A DNA stretch of 14,030 bases from an uncultured Clostridia bacterium (lineage in GTDB: Bacteria > Bacillota > Clostridia > Lachnospirales > CAG-274). The translations under genes and the position numbers were made by a program. The stretch lies in NCBI GenBank assembly GCA_947629215.1, contig CANRCU010000029.1, positions 1-14,030 of the forward strand, written 5' to 3'. Every line of letters starts with the position of its first letter. Within the stretch, counting starts at the first letter, position 1. The notes beneath the pieces were generated by a model. The model was given only the letters and a program-made list of their open reading frames with translations, had not been told where the DNA came from and made no database searches. Shown here in pieces: positions 7,032 through 13,992 of the stretch.

Positions 7032-7080
7032 GTTTATCGGCGGGCAGGCGTAAAAATACGATTTTTTACCGCTTTAAAGA

Positions 7081-7118
7081 ATATGATAACGAATTGAGCG
7101 GAGTTTTCCGCATCATAT
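7081..7118 (+). promoter_or_regulatory. Nested inverted repeats in the pgi leader
   Basis: ATATGAT (7081-7087) pairs with ATCATAT (7112-7118), and inside it GCGGA (7098-7102) pairs with TCCGC (7107-7111) around a GTTT loop, leaving a 10-base bulge on the left side only. The structure ends four bases before the AAAGGAGG site of pgi (7122-7129). It could affect translation or message stability; no known riboswitch class is recognised. Confidence 0.35.
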
Positions 7119-7138
7119 AAAAAAGGAGGAATTTCTAT

Positions 7139-8482
7139 ATGGCAATCACATTAAAAACAAACGGACTTACACCGTTTGTAAGAGAGGACGAGCTTGGCAA
7201 AATGAAACCGTTTGCCGATGTTGCAATTGACCTGCTCAACAGCGGAACGGGCGCAGGCAACGATTTTATAGGTTGGGTCAATCTTCCCGTAGATTACGAT
7301 AAGGAAGAATTTGAACGCATCAAAAAAGCCGCAAAAAAAATACAGTCGGACAGCGAAGTACTTGTTGTTATAGGTATAGGCGGCTCGTATTTGGGCGGCA
7401 GGGCTGCGCTTGATTTTATCAACGGCAATAATTACAATAATAAAAAGCATCCGGGTCTGCCCGATATATATTTTGTGGGTAACAGCATTTCTTCGGATTA
7501 TCTCAGCGATATAATAGAAATGATAGGCGACAGGGATTTTTCGGTCAACGTTATTTCCAAATCGGGTACAACAACGGAGCCTGCTATCGCTTTCAGGATC
7601 TTCAAAAAAATGCTTGAAGATAAGTACGGCAAAGAGGGCGCAAAGGGTCGTATATACGCTACCACCGACAAGGCGCGCGGAGCTTTGAAAAACCTTTGCA
7701 ACAAAGAGGGATACGAAACTTTTGTTATAACAGACGACATCGGCGGACGTTTTTCGGTGCTGACACCCGTTGGTCTGGTGCTTATGGCTGCCGCAGGCAT
7801 CGATATAGATGCGGTCATGAAGGGCGCTGCCGACGCAAGGGCAGATTTTGACAACAAGGATATCGAAAACAACCCATGCCTTAAATATGCCGTTATGCGC
7901 AATATTTTGCTGCGCAAGGGCAAAACAACAGAGATACTTGCAAACTATGAACCGTCGCTCACAATGTTCGGTGAATGGTATAAACAGCTGTTTGCGGAAT
8001 CCGAGGGCAAGGATCAGAAGGGTATTTTCCCGGTAAGCGCCAATTTCTCGACAGACCTGCATTCGATAGGTCAGTTTATCCAGGACGGAAACAGAGAGCT
8101 TTTTGAAACGGTCCTTTGGATAAAGAATGCAAAGAAAGACATTACTATCGAGAATGACCCCGAAAATGTTGACGGACTTAACTTTGTTGCGGGCAAGACA
8201 ATACAGTATGTAAATTCAAAGGCATATGCAGGCACTTTCCTTGCGCATGTCGACGGCGGTGTGCCGACAATGGTAGTCGAGATAGATAAGGCAGATGCTT
8301 ACAACTTTGGCTATGTGGTTTATTTCTTTGAAAAGGCTCTTGCGATAAGCGGTTATCTTTTGGGTGTAAATCCGTTCGATCAACCGGGCGTTGAGGCTTA
8401 CAAGAAAAATATGTTTGCTCTCCTCGGTAAACCGGGCTATGAAGAAGCAAAAGCCGCTCTTGAGGCAAGATTAAGCGAATAA
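7139..8482 (+). CDS. pgi: Glucose-6-phosphate isomerase
   Basis: A 447-residue cytoplasmic enzyme that interconverts glucose 6-phosphate and fructose 6-phosphate in glycolysis and gluconeogenesis. The length is normal for the short bacterial PGI type. Visible motifs are VIGIGGSYLGGRAAL (about residues 76-90), the phosphate-binding SKSGTTTEPA (about 140-149), GGRFSVLTPVG, the catalytic-glutamate region ESEGKDQKGIFP (about 287-298), and a full PGI signature 2 near the C-terminus (GYLLGVNPFDQPGVEAYK). A strong AAAGGAGG site precedes the ATG by about 9 bases. No close promoter stands out. It lies on the same strand as the CAP gene but is separated from it by a hairpin, so it is probably its own unit. 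It converges on the minus-strand gene at 10068-12833 across the cassette region. Nothing in it looks damaged. Confidence 0.98.
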   Translation: MAITLKTNGLTPFVREDELGKMKPFADVAIDLLNSGTGAGNDFIGWVNLPVDYDKEEFERIKKAAKKIQSDSEVLVVIGIGGSYLGGRAALDFINGNNYNNKKHPGLPDIYFVGNSISSDYLSDIIEMIGDRDFSVNVISKSGTTTEPAIAFRIFKKMLEDKYGKEGAKGRIYATTDKARGALKNLCNKEGYETFVITDDIGGRFSVLTPVGLVLMAAAGIDIDAVMKGAADARADFDNKDIENNPCLKYAVMRNILLRKGKTTEILANYEPSLTMFGEWYKQLFAESEGKDQKGIFPVSANFSTDLHSIGQFIQDGNRELFETVLWIKNAKKDITIENDPENVDGLNFVAGKTIQYVNSKAYAGTFLAHVDGGVPTMVVEIDKADAYNFGYVVYFFEKALAISGYLLGVNPFDQPGVEAYKKNMFALLGKPGYEEAKAALEARLSE

Positions 8483-8488
8483 TTTTAA

Positions 8489-8519
8489 TTAAGGGGTGTC
8501 GTAAAGCGGCACCCCTTAA
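8489..8519 (+). terminator. Hairpin terminator after pgi
   Basis: TTAAGGGGTGTCG (8489-8501) pairs with CGGCACCCCTTAA (8507-8519), a 13-bp stem with one G-U pair and a 5-base loop. It starts six bases after the pgi stop. No T-run follows, but the flanking AATT/AAAT makes it usable in both directions. Its right arm runs into repeat copy 1. Confidence 0.65.
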
Positions 8520-8553
8520 ATGAAAGTTTTAGGTCAAGCCTTTTACAAAAGGC
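8514..8553. repeat. 40-bp intergenic direct repeat, copy 1 (left border of the AT-rich cassette)
   Basis: This 40-bp sequence (core AGTTTTAGGTCAAGCC) recurs at 9988-10027 in the same orientation with 38 of 40 positions identical. Its 3' half is a palindrome, GCCTTTT and AAAAGGC around two bases (8538-8553). The sequence beyond the palindrome does not match copy 2. The pair brackets the AT-rich accessory segment. Confidence 0.85.
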
Positions 8554-8598
8554 GGCTCTTTGTCAAAAGGTGTGGTTTTAACAATCATTACAAGTTTC

Positions 8599-8631
8599 AA
8601 GAGTGGCGTGGGCATATCTACGCCACTTTTT
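8599..8631 (+). terminator. Intrinsic terminator-like hairpin
   Basis: AGTGGCGT (8602-8609) and ACGCCACT (8620-8627) form a perfect 8-bp stem around a 10-base loop. It can extend outward by A-T and G-U pairs and runs into T5. This is a better-formed terminator than the one directly after pgi and could be the back-up stop for pgi read-through or the end of a lost gene. Confidence 0.6.
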
Positions 8632-9042
8632 CTATGCTAACAAGCTCAAACATAATAAGTATTCTGTTCCTGAAATGATAAAATGAGCGATAGCTAAGGC
8701 TATCCTTTTTGTCACCTTGATTTTATTTTTAATACCATCAATCACCACATTATTATAGCTGTATTTATATATCCGGAATATTTTGATTCTATAATATCCG
8801 GTGTGATCACAGTAAAATAGAATTTGCTGCACCAAGGAAATACGTGTTGAAAAATATCTTGAAGTAATGTAAAATATAATCAGGGGTTTGAGAAAAAGTA
8901 TAAAATATCATAGATACCTAAAGGCACACAGGGCATTAGCCGATGCCATTACTACGAAAAAGAACTATCCGAAATCAAAAAACGAATGCTTTGGCAAATG
9001 CGGAGCGATACATTATCGAAAAGTTTATAAGATGGACATATT
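8632..9042. other. AT-rich stretch without a convincing gene
   Basis: No frame has both a sound start and a recognisable product. It contains a second T-tailed hairpin (8689-8710), two direct copies of ATATCCGG (8769-8776 and 8794-8801), and an imperfect inverted pair CCGGAATATT/AATATCCGG (8773-8801). A stray plus frame at 8888-9046 runs from a TTG without a ribosome binding site and gives 52 unrecognised residues rich in Lys/His/Tyr. It may be a remnant of a decayed gene. Base composition is visibly lower in GC than the neighbouring host genes. Confidence 0.5.
8689..8710 (+). terminator. Second terminator-like hairpin in the cassette
   Basis: GATAGC (8689-8694) and GCTATC (8699-8704) pair around TAAG, followed by CTTTTT. 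The stem is short, but the T-run is in the right place for the plus strand. Confidence 0.4.
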
Positions 9043-9071
9043 TTGACCAAGTGATTTTAGTATGATGTTAT
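9043..9071 (+). promoter_or_regulatory. Possible promoter of the cassette gene
   Basis: TTGACC (9043-9048), a 17-base spacer and TGTTAT (9066-9071; four of six consensus positions). The ribosome binding site begins only 11 bases later, so the transcript leader would be nearly absent. A TATGAT at 9061-9066 is a better -10 box but too close to this -35. Confidence 0.35.
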
Positions 9072-9096
9072 TATCAGAAACAAGGAGGTAATGAAG

Positions 9097-9786
9097 ATGA
9101 GTAGAAGTAATATGTTTGCCAATTTGGAAAATCAATTTGAATTTTGTGATACAGAGGAGATCACAGAGAAAACATTGCAAGGATTTACCGAATTAATTGA
9201 AGGACTGGGAGAACAGTGTGATAACGAAACTGTGTTTATGATGCTGACCATGGCGGCAAAGTTTGGTATCGCTTCCCAAACAGGAAAGTTAAACGATAAA
9301 GAAAAAGCATTGGTAGATTTAATATTCGATAATATATGGGGTGGTGATATTGAAGTTATATATGACATGATAGCAGCAGAGATCGCCGAAAAGGATTATG
9401 ATTTCGTTGAAACGCTAACTAAAATGGGAAATAATGTTGCATTGCCATTTTTACATATTATATTAGGATTTGCATATATTGATGAGAAAGTAAATGATGA
9501 TGTGCTTGAGAGGTTAGATGGAATGTTCGGAATGAATCTGCTTGCCCTTTTTATGCAGAGCGGATTAGAAGAGGTGCCGGCACCAAAGATCAAATTAACA
9601 GGTCTTGAGGCAGAAATATATATGTGGTATAAGTCAGACGATCAGTTAAGATCATTGAGTGATATTGTTGCCCATTTTCCGGGAAAATCAAAAGCGGAGG
9701 TTAAAGAAGCCTGTGATAACTTATGTGTTAAAGGCATTCTTTTCGGTATGGATTTGGCAATTGGATTTAGGTATAGGCTTGCATAG
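9097..9786 (+). CDS. Unrecognised all-helical protein, TerB-like in character, in the AT-rich cassette
   Basis: 229 residues, acidic and predicted helical, with no signal peptide or membrane segment, so probably cytoplasmic. I do not recognise a family with confidence. Two stretches read like the helix-Asp/Asn-Glu-helix turns of TerB-like bundles: GKLNDKEKALVDLIFDNIW (about residues 67-85) and FAYIDEKVNDDVLERLDGMF (about 124-143). The last 65 residues (from LTGLEAEIYMWY) look like a small winged-helix-like unit. I chose the ATG at 9097 because AAGGAGG (9082-9088) is 8 bases before it; the ATG at 9091 is only 2 bases away. Codon use is AT-rich (many AAT, ATA, GAA, TTA), unlike pgi or gltA. It is the only convincing gene between the two 40-bp repeats and has its own terminator. 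Transfer from elsewhere is likely; the function is unknown. Confidence 0.8.
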   Translation: MSRSNMFANLENQFEFCDTEEITEKTLQGFTELIEGLGEQCDNETVFMMLTMAAKFGIASQTGKLNDKEKALVDLIFDNIWGGDIEVIYDMIAAEIAEKDYDFVETLTKMGNNVALPFLHIILGFAYIDEKVNDDVLERLDGMFGMNLLALFMQSGLEEVPAPKIKLTGLEAEIYMWYKSDDQLRSLSDIVAHFPGKSKAEVKEACDNLCVKGILFGMDLAIGFRYRLA

Positions 9787-9859
9787 AAAAGTAATCAAAG
9801 ATTAGACAGATAGATAATTGAGTCCGTTTCAAATACTTAAAAACCGGCATATGTTAAAC

Positions 9860-9890
9860 AAAGGGCAGAACAAATTTTCTGCCCTTTATT
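9860..9890 (+). terminator. Intrinsic terminator after the cassette gene
   Basis: AAGGGCAGAA (9861-9870) and TTCTGCCCTT (9877-9886) form a perfect 10-bp stem around a 6-base loop, extended by A9860-T9887 and followed by TATTTTAT. The 73 bases between the stop codon and the stem hold nothing recognisable. Confidence 0.8.
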
Positions 9891-9987
9891 TTATGATATT
9901 ACAACGACACAGCATTGTCAAGACTGCGCAACGGCATTTAGTCTTTCTCCAAAATAATAATAAGCTGCGCTCTTATTTTACCCCAAT

Positions 9988-10027
9988 CCTTAAATGATAG
10001 TTTTAGGTCAAGCCTTTTTCAAAAGGC
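9988..10027. repeat. 40-bp intergenic direct repeat, copy 2 (right border of the AT-rich cassette)
   Basis: Matches copy 1 (8514-8553) at 38 of 40 positions in the same orientation. Here the palindrome is longer: CAAGCCTTTT (10009-10018) and AAAAGGCTTG (10021-10030) around TC. Both copies are preceded by an ACCCC run (8511-8515 and 9980-9984), directly at copy 1 and with a few extra bases at copy 2, so homology may extend leftwards. It lies just beyond the 3' end of the minus-strand gene. Confidence 0.85.
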
Positions 10028-10035
10028 TTGCAGGG

Positions 10036-10053
10036 TATGGGCAGCGCCCCATA
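10036..10053 (-). terminator. Second hairpin of the border element, near the 3' end of the minus-strand gene
   Basis: TATGGG (10036-10041) and CCCATA (10048-10053) pair, with an inner C-G pair past a bulged C. It stands 14 bases beyond the TAG stop of the minus-strand gene. With the adjacent palindrome it may form a double-hairpin bidirectional terminator, although there is no T-run on the minus strand. Confidence 0.4.
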
Positions 10054-10067
10054 TATCTTATTTTATT

Positions 10068-12833
10068 CTATTCTATCTCATACCTGAAATCATCGGAATT
10101 TCCCTTTACTCTCAGATATTTAAGCTCGGTTTCGCTCAATCCCGCAAGATTCACAAATCTTATACCGTCTTTCAGCGTAACTTCGGTGTTTGTACCCGTA
10201 CCCGAAACGACGATTATATTTCTGTCATGTTCAAGCGCAGCTTCGCGTAGTATATCCATTATCGCCTCTCGTTCTCTTGCATCGGTTATCCCGGTGCTGC
10301 TCAGCAGGTCTTTGTCAAGGCAGACAATAACGTTGCGTTTGCTCATATTGTTTATATAATCCCTGAAATACCGCAGTTGTTCGCTACCGTTGCTTCTTAA
10401 AGAACCCGAACCGCTTGCAAGCATCAACACGGAGAAATTTGCGCTTTCTTTTGCTCCGTATTCGTTCTGCCATACGGCATCTGCGCCCGAAATATCGCTT
10501 GCACCCGTAAACACGAGCATATTTGAATCGGTGTGCATACGTTCAAGCAGGTTTGTAAAGGCATCGCCCTTTGTACCTGTTTTTGTCTGACCGAATATGG
10601 TTATTTCCTCACCGCTTATGGAAGAAAGATCACCGCGCGCGGGGTCTGCGATACCGTTGTTTATTGCTTCTGCTCTGCCGCCGATGACTGCGCCGATATT
10701 GTCTATATAAACGGTGCCTTGCAATGCGTCGGTGGTGTTGAGCGTTTCCACACAGAGTTTTTTAAGCTCGATAGGCGCGACCGCATCTTTCGGCACGGCT
10801 GCCGTTGCTTTCTTCCACTCGTCGCCCGAAAGCTCCTCGGATATGAGCATACCGTAACTTTTGTCGTTTGCGTCGGTTATTATTGCTTTTAACTGAACGC
10901 CGCTGCCGCCGCCCTTATACATAAAGCTGATGTCCCTTGTGTCGGCGGGCATGGGTATGCCGTTTGCCAATTCGGCAAAGACGGACTGTGTTGTCGTCAT
11001 ATTTCCCGCAAAAGCATAACTTACGGATATTGACTTATTTCCGTCGGCGGCAACGCCTTTCACCTGGCTTGCCGTTCCGCTTACGCTCTCGCCCGAAAAG
11101 GCGACGGTCAGTTTCCTGCTTGCCTCAAAACTCATTACCTGCGCATAACGCGTGCCGACGGATATTTTCAGGCTTGCGGACGCACCGTTACATTCGGCTG
11201 TAACAACGGCTGTACCGCTGTTTTTGCCGTAAATTCTGCCGTCTTGTATATACGCTGTTTCGGGGTCGTCCACCGTCCATACAACTTTGCTGTTGTCGGC
11301 GGGTATTGCATAACCGTCCTCGTTTATCACATTTACATTTAATTCGGCGCTTTCGCCTATGCCTATACCGCCGCTGCCGATGTTTATGCCAAGGCTTGCC
11401 GCTCCGCCAAGCACCTTGACTTTGAGAGAGCCTTGTATATCCCCCAACTTTGCGGTTATCGTACATTCGCCTTCCTGTGCGGGGGTGAAAACATTCCCGT
11501 TCCATTCGCCCGCAATATCCGCGGAATACTCAATATCGCCGCTTATCCCTATCGGATTCAGATATTCGTCAAGCCCTTTTACGTTTATAGCCGTTCCGAA
11601 CCCGTTGAACATGATATTTTTGCCACCGTCTAAGCTCAGTTTGAGTGATGCGGGCGTGCTGCTCTCACCTATGCCGGCAACGCCGAAAGCATTTGCGACA
11701 CGGCGCTGTGTACCTTCGCTCGGGTCGTTTGCAACATAGAGCTGCTTATCCTCGTCCTCAACGACCATTGTCGTTGAGCCGCCCCCGTCAAAATGTATCG
11801 CGTCATAACAGCCAAGGCTCGACATTATCTCGGCAGCCTCATAATGTGTTGCGCCTATGCTGTCGCCTCTGCCGTCAACACAGACAACATATACTTTGGT
11901 CTTATCCTTGTTGACGCCTATCATTGTACGCGGATTTCTGCCGCTTATAATAAGACCGTTTTCGACTATCTCACCGTTCCTTAGCAGTTCTCCGCCGCCG
12001 CTTATGCCGAGTTTGAGCGAAGATATATCCTTTTCGGGGCGAAATACAAAGTTTTCGTTTTCGGAAAAAGATACTCTCTGACCGACATAGAATTTGCTAA
12101 GATTTGCGGCTGCGCTTGCCTTGCTCATAACTATTATATAGCCGTCTTGGGGTACTTCCACGGTTTCGCCTGCCGAGGAGATTTGAGATATTGCTCCCTC
12201 GCTTACAACTATTTTCACAAGGTCGCTGCGGTGGCTGTCCAAAGAGGCTGTGGTGCTTATTGCGTTCCTGTCAAAGTATACGGGCTTGTCAAAGTCGGTA
12301 TATTTGTTTTTTGCTTCCATTTCTAACGAAACTTCGCCTGCGCCGAAAAAGCCTATCGTCGATTTTACATAGTCGATAAACGGCGTGTTTTCGTTATCTA
12401 TCCAGAAACCGGCATATTTGTTTTCCGAACCGTTGTAATAATTCCGCGCGGATTCCATCTGCCCGCCCCGTGCAACCTGACCCAGACTGCTCTGCGGGTT
12501 GCCGCTGCCGAAGAAATCGGCATTGACGGCTGCCTTTACCTTATAAGTCGATGCAAAATCACTGACGGTATGTTTTCCGCCAAGCTCAGCAGCCGATTCA
12601 AGAACTTTCATACCGACATTTTCGTCATGCGCATCTATCTCGATAACATATATATCCATCCAGCCCGATTTATACAAACGCTCGATCTCTTTGTATACGA
12701 TACCTCTTGTGAGCGTGCGTTCTTCGGTCTTTTCATACAGAATATCGCTTTCGGCGGCATGGACATTTATGCCCGAAAACGTCATAAGCGCCGCAAGAAC
12801 TGCGCTTATAAATACCCTTGCTTTGTTTTTCAT
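10068..12833 (-). CDS. Secreted multidomain phosphodiester glycosidase (NAGPA-type) with a degenerate C-terminal metallophosphoesterase-like domain
   Basis: A 921-residue exported protein. Residues 1-26 are a signal peptide (cut after NVHA). Residues of about 110-395 contain the phosphodiester glycosidase (NAGPA/YdaJ-like) core: NPRTMIGVN, VVCVDGR, and FDGGGSTT from F348. This domain is known from enzymes that cleave sugar phosphodiesters and from proteins linked to exopolysaccharide. Residues of about 400-560 form Ig-like strands, including a Big2-type unit (WTVDDPETAYIQDGRIYGKN). About 560-730 resembles a carbohydrate-binding jelly-roll ending in VYIDNIG. About 740-921 resembles a calcineurin-like phosphoesterase but lacks its ligands. 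A TTG at 12839 is in frame; I chose the ATG at 12833, with AAAGGAG (complement of 12844-12850) 10 bases before it. There is no cell-wall anchor. It converges on pgi across the cassette. Confidence 0.85.
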   Translation of the reverse strand: MKNKARVFISAVLAALMTFSGINVHAAESDILYEKTEERTLTRGIVYKEIERLYKSGWMDIYVIEIDAHDENVGMKVLESAAELGGKHTVSDFASTYKVKAAVNADFFGSGNPQSSLGQVARGGQMESARNYYNGSENKYAGFWIDNENTPFIDYVKSTIGFFGAGEVSLEMEAKNKYTDFDKPVYFDRNAISTTASLDSHRSDLVKIVVSEGAISQISSAGETVEVPQDGYIIVMSKASAAANLSKFYVGQRVSFSENENFVFRPEKDISSLKLGISGGGELLRNGEIVENGLIISGRNPRTMIGVNKDKTKVYVVCVDGRGDSIGATHYEAAEIMSSLGCYDAIHFDGGGSTTMVVEDEDKQLYVANDPSEGTQRRVANAFGVAGIGESSTPASLKLSLDGGKNIMFNGFGTAINVKGLDEYLNPIGISGDIEYSADIAGEWNGNVFTPAQEGECTITAKLGDIQGSLKVKVLGGAASLGINIGSGGIGIGESAELNVNVINEDGYAIPADNSKVVWTVDDPETAYIQDGRIYGKNSGTAVVTAECNGASASLKISVGTRYAQVMSFEASRKLTVAFSGESVSGTASQVKGVAADGNKSISVSYAFAGNMTTTQSVFAELANGIPMPADTRDISFMYKGGGSGVQLKAIITDANDKSYGMLISEELSGDEWKKATAAVPKDAVAPIELKKLCVETLNTTDALQGTVYIDNIGAVIGGRAEAINNGIADPARGDLSSISGEEITIFGQTKTGTKGDAFTNLLERMHTDSNMLVFTGASDISGADAVWQNEYGAKESANFSVLMLASGSGSLRSNGSEQLRYFRDYINNMSKRNVIVCLDKDLLSSTGITDAREREAIMDILREAALEHDRNIIVVSGTGTNTEVTLKDGIRFVNLAGLSETELKYLRVKGNSDDFRYEIE

Positions 12834-12875
12834 ATTCAAACAACTCCTTTATCAAACAAATACAAAATCTATTTT

Positions 12876-12904
12876 ATTATAGCACCCTTGCGCCGCAATT
12901 GCAA
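12876..12904 (-). promoter_or_regulatory. Promoter of the NAGPA-domain protein gene
   Basis: On the minus strand TTGCAA (complement of 12899-12904) is followed after exactly 17 bases by a perfect TATAAT (complement of 12876-12881), with a TG one base upstream of the -10 (extended -10). The start codon is 42 bases downstream of the -10 box. Confidence 0.7.
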
Positions 12905-13576
12905 ACGAAAAAGCCAATTGTAAGAAAATCGTAAACAAGAGCCGTTAATGTTTGGTTTTTTTTCATAAAACTTATATTTCGGTAATAAGATTTAACCGAA
13001 AGGTAAAACATGTCTTTTTAAGCCGATAACCGCTAAAAAATAAAAGGGAGGTCTTTGTGTATGGAAATGTCTATTCCCGATATAGAGAGTGAATACGGTA
13101 TATATCCGCACAGTATAGCAAAAAGCAAGTATTTTTATATTATCAATTCGGGCGGAAAGTCTTACAGGCTGTATCCGTTTGTTCAGGGTGAAGAAAATGC
13201 AGAACGGCTGTTTGAGCTTAATACGGCTATGTGCAAAAACGGCGTATCCGTTTGCCGTATGCTCAGAACAAAGGACGGTTCGGCGTTTTCGGCGCTTGAC
13301 GGGCAGCTGTTCATACTGACCGTGACCCCGAAGGGCAGAGAACCCGAGCCGGAAGGGGAGGAATTTTTGAAATGTATATCTCTTACGGCAGCTTTTCACA
13401 AGGTATTAAGGGGCTTTGAGCCGCCCGAAGAGCTTGTCGGGCAGACATATGCCAAGGGTACGCGCATACTGAAACATATACGCGGTATTGTGAACCGCAA
13501 AAACAAACTCTCCGAAGTGGATAAAATTTTCTGTGAAAATTACAAAATGATGTGCGACCTTGCGGAAAATGCCTCG

Positions 13577-13628
13577 GAAACAAAAGCCCTGAAAAGCATT
13601 CTGAGCTATCCCGAAAAATATATACTTA
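13577..13628 (+). repeat. 52-bp direct repeat, copy A, at the break of the kinase gene
   Basis: All 52 bases are identical to 13794-13845, 217 bases downstream. Both copies are read in the same sense frame (ETKALKSILSYPEKYIL), but the offset of 217 is not a multiple of three, so the frame breaks between them. Flanking sequence on both sides is unrelated. This copy sits where the family has its catalytic-loop segment, so it looks like the misplaced one. Confidence 0.9.
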
Positions 13629-13793
13629 AACGGCGGCATCTGTCTTACAAACTGGAGCAGCCTGAAAGTTGCGCATTTTCTTGCGGACCTGGCATATATG
13701 ATAAAGCGGTATGACAAAAAATCCGTACTTTGTGAGCTGACGCACGAACAAATAATAAAACGCTATACCGAAACAAACGAACTGAGCGAAAAC

Positions 13794-13845
13794 GAAACAA
13801 AAGCCCTGAAAAGCATTCTGAGCTATCCCGAAAAATATATACTTA
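13794..13845 (+). repeat. 52-bp direct repeat, copy B, in the C-lobe of the kinase
   Basis: Identical to 13577-13628. Here it sits where CotS-like kinases have their late C-lobe helices (LSENETKALKSILSYPEKY then ILKEYY), so this is the likely original position. Confidence 0.9.
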
Positions 13846-13963
13846 TACTTAAAGAATACTACGGCAGACACCGCCCGTTTGCGCCGCTTTGCGTCAAAGA
13901 AAAACTGACCAAAGAGATAAATGCGGCAAAGGCCGTATACCCGGATATATTTTCTGCCGGAAC

Positions 13964-13992
13964 TTCAAAATAAAAATTTGTTGAGGTACAAT
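13964..13992 (+). promoter_or_regulatory. Possible promoter reading out of the window
   Basis: TTCAAA (13964-13969), 17 bases, TACAAT (13987-13992). It overlaps the end of the broken kinase frame. No start codon with a ribosome binding site follows before the window ends at 14030. Confidence 0.25.

Larger units (their letters stand above)
13061..13973 (+). pseudogene. Broken CotS-like spore-coat kinase gene (frameshift and missing catalytic loop)
   Basis: Two consecutive frames make up one family member. The first (ATG 13061, GGGAGG 9 bases upstream, stop 13712-13714) carries the N-lobe, with YFYIINSGGKSYRLY and SLTAAFHKVLRG, and the basic helix RILKHIRGIVNRKN followed by FCENYKMMCDLAENA. 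These match the layout of CotS/CotI-type kinases of spore coats. The second frame, open from about 13590 to the stop at 13971-13973, carries the usual next segment, GGICLTNWSSLKVAHF then LADLAYMIKRYDKK, and the C-terminal helices. The roughly 30 residues that should hold the I-C-H-x-D catalytic loop are absent, replaced by an out-of-place copy of a 52-bp C-lobe sequence. The N-lobe lysine of a kinase is also not evident (YRLY). Total length fits one family member minus that segment. It could be an assembly error rather than a real relic. Confidence 0.7.

Noticed and set aside
8632..8835. Minus-strand 67-codon open frame in the AT-rich region
   Set aside because: It would start at a TTG without a ribosome binding site, crosses a terminator-like hairpin and encodes nothing recognisable.
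8514..10027. CRISPR array formed by the two 40-bp repeats
   Set aside because: Only two copies about 1.4 kb apart with a gene between them; there are no regular spacers and no cas genes.
12977..13001. TTTCGGT/ACCGAAA inverted repeat upstream of the kinase relic
   Set aside because: A 7-bp pair with an 11-base centre and no clear promoter around it; likely to be chance in AT-rich sequence.
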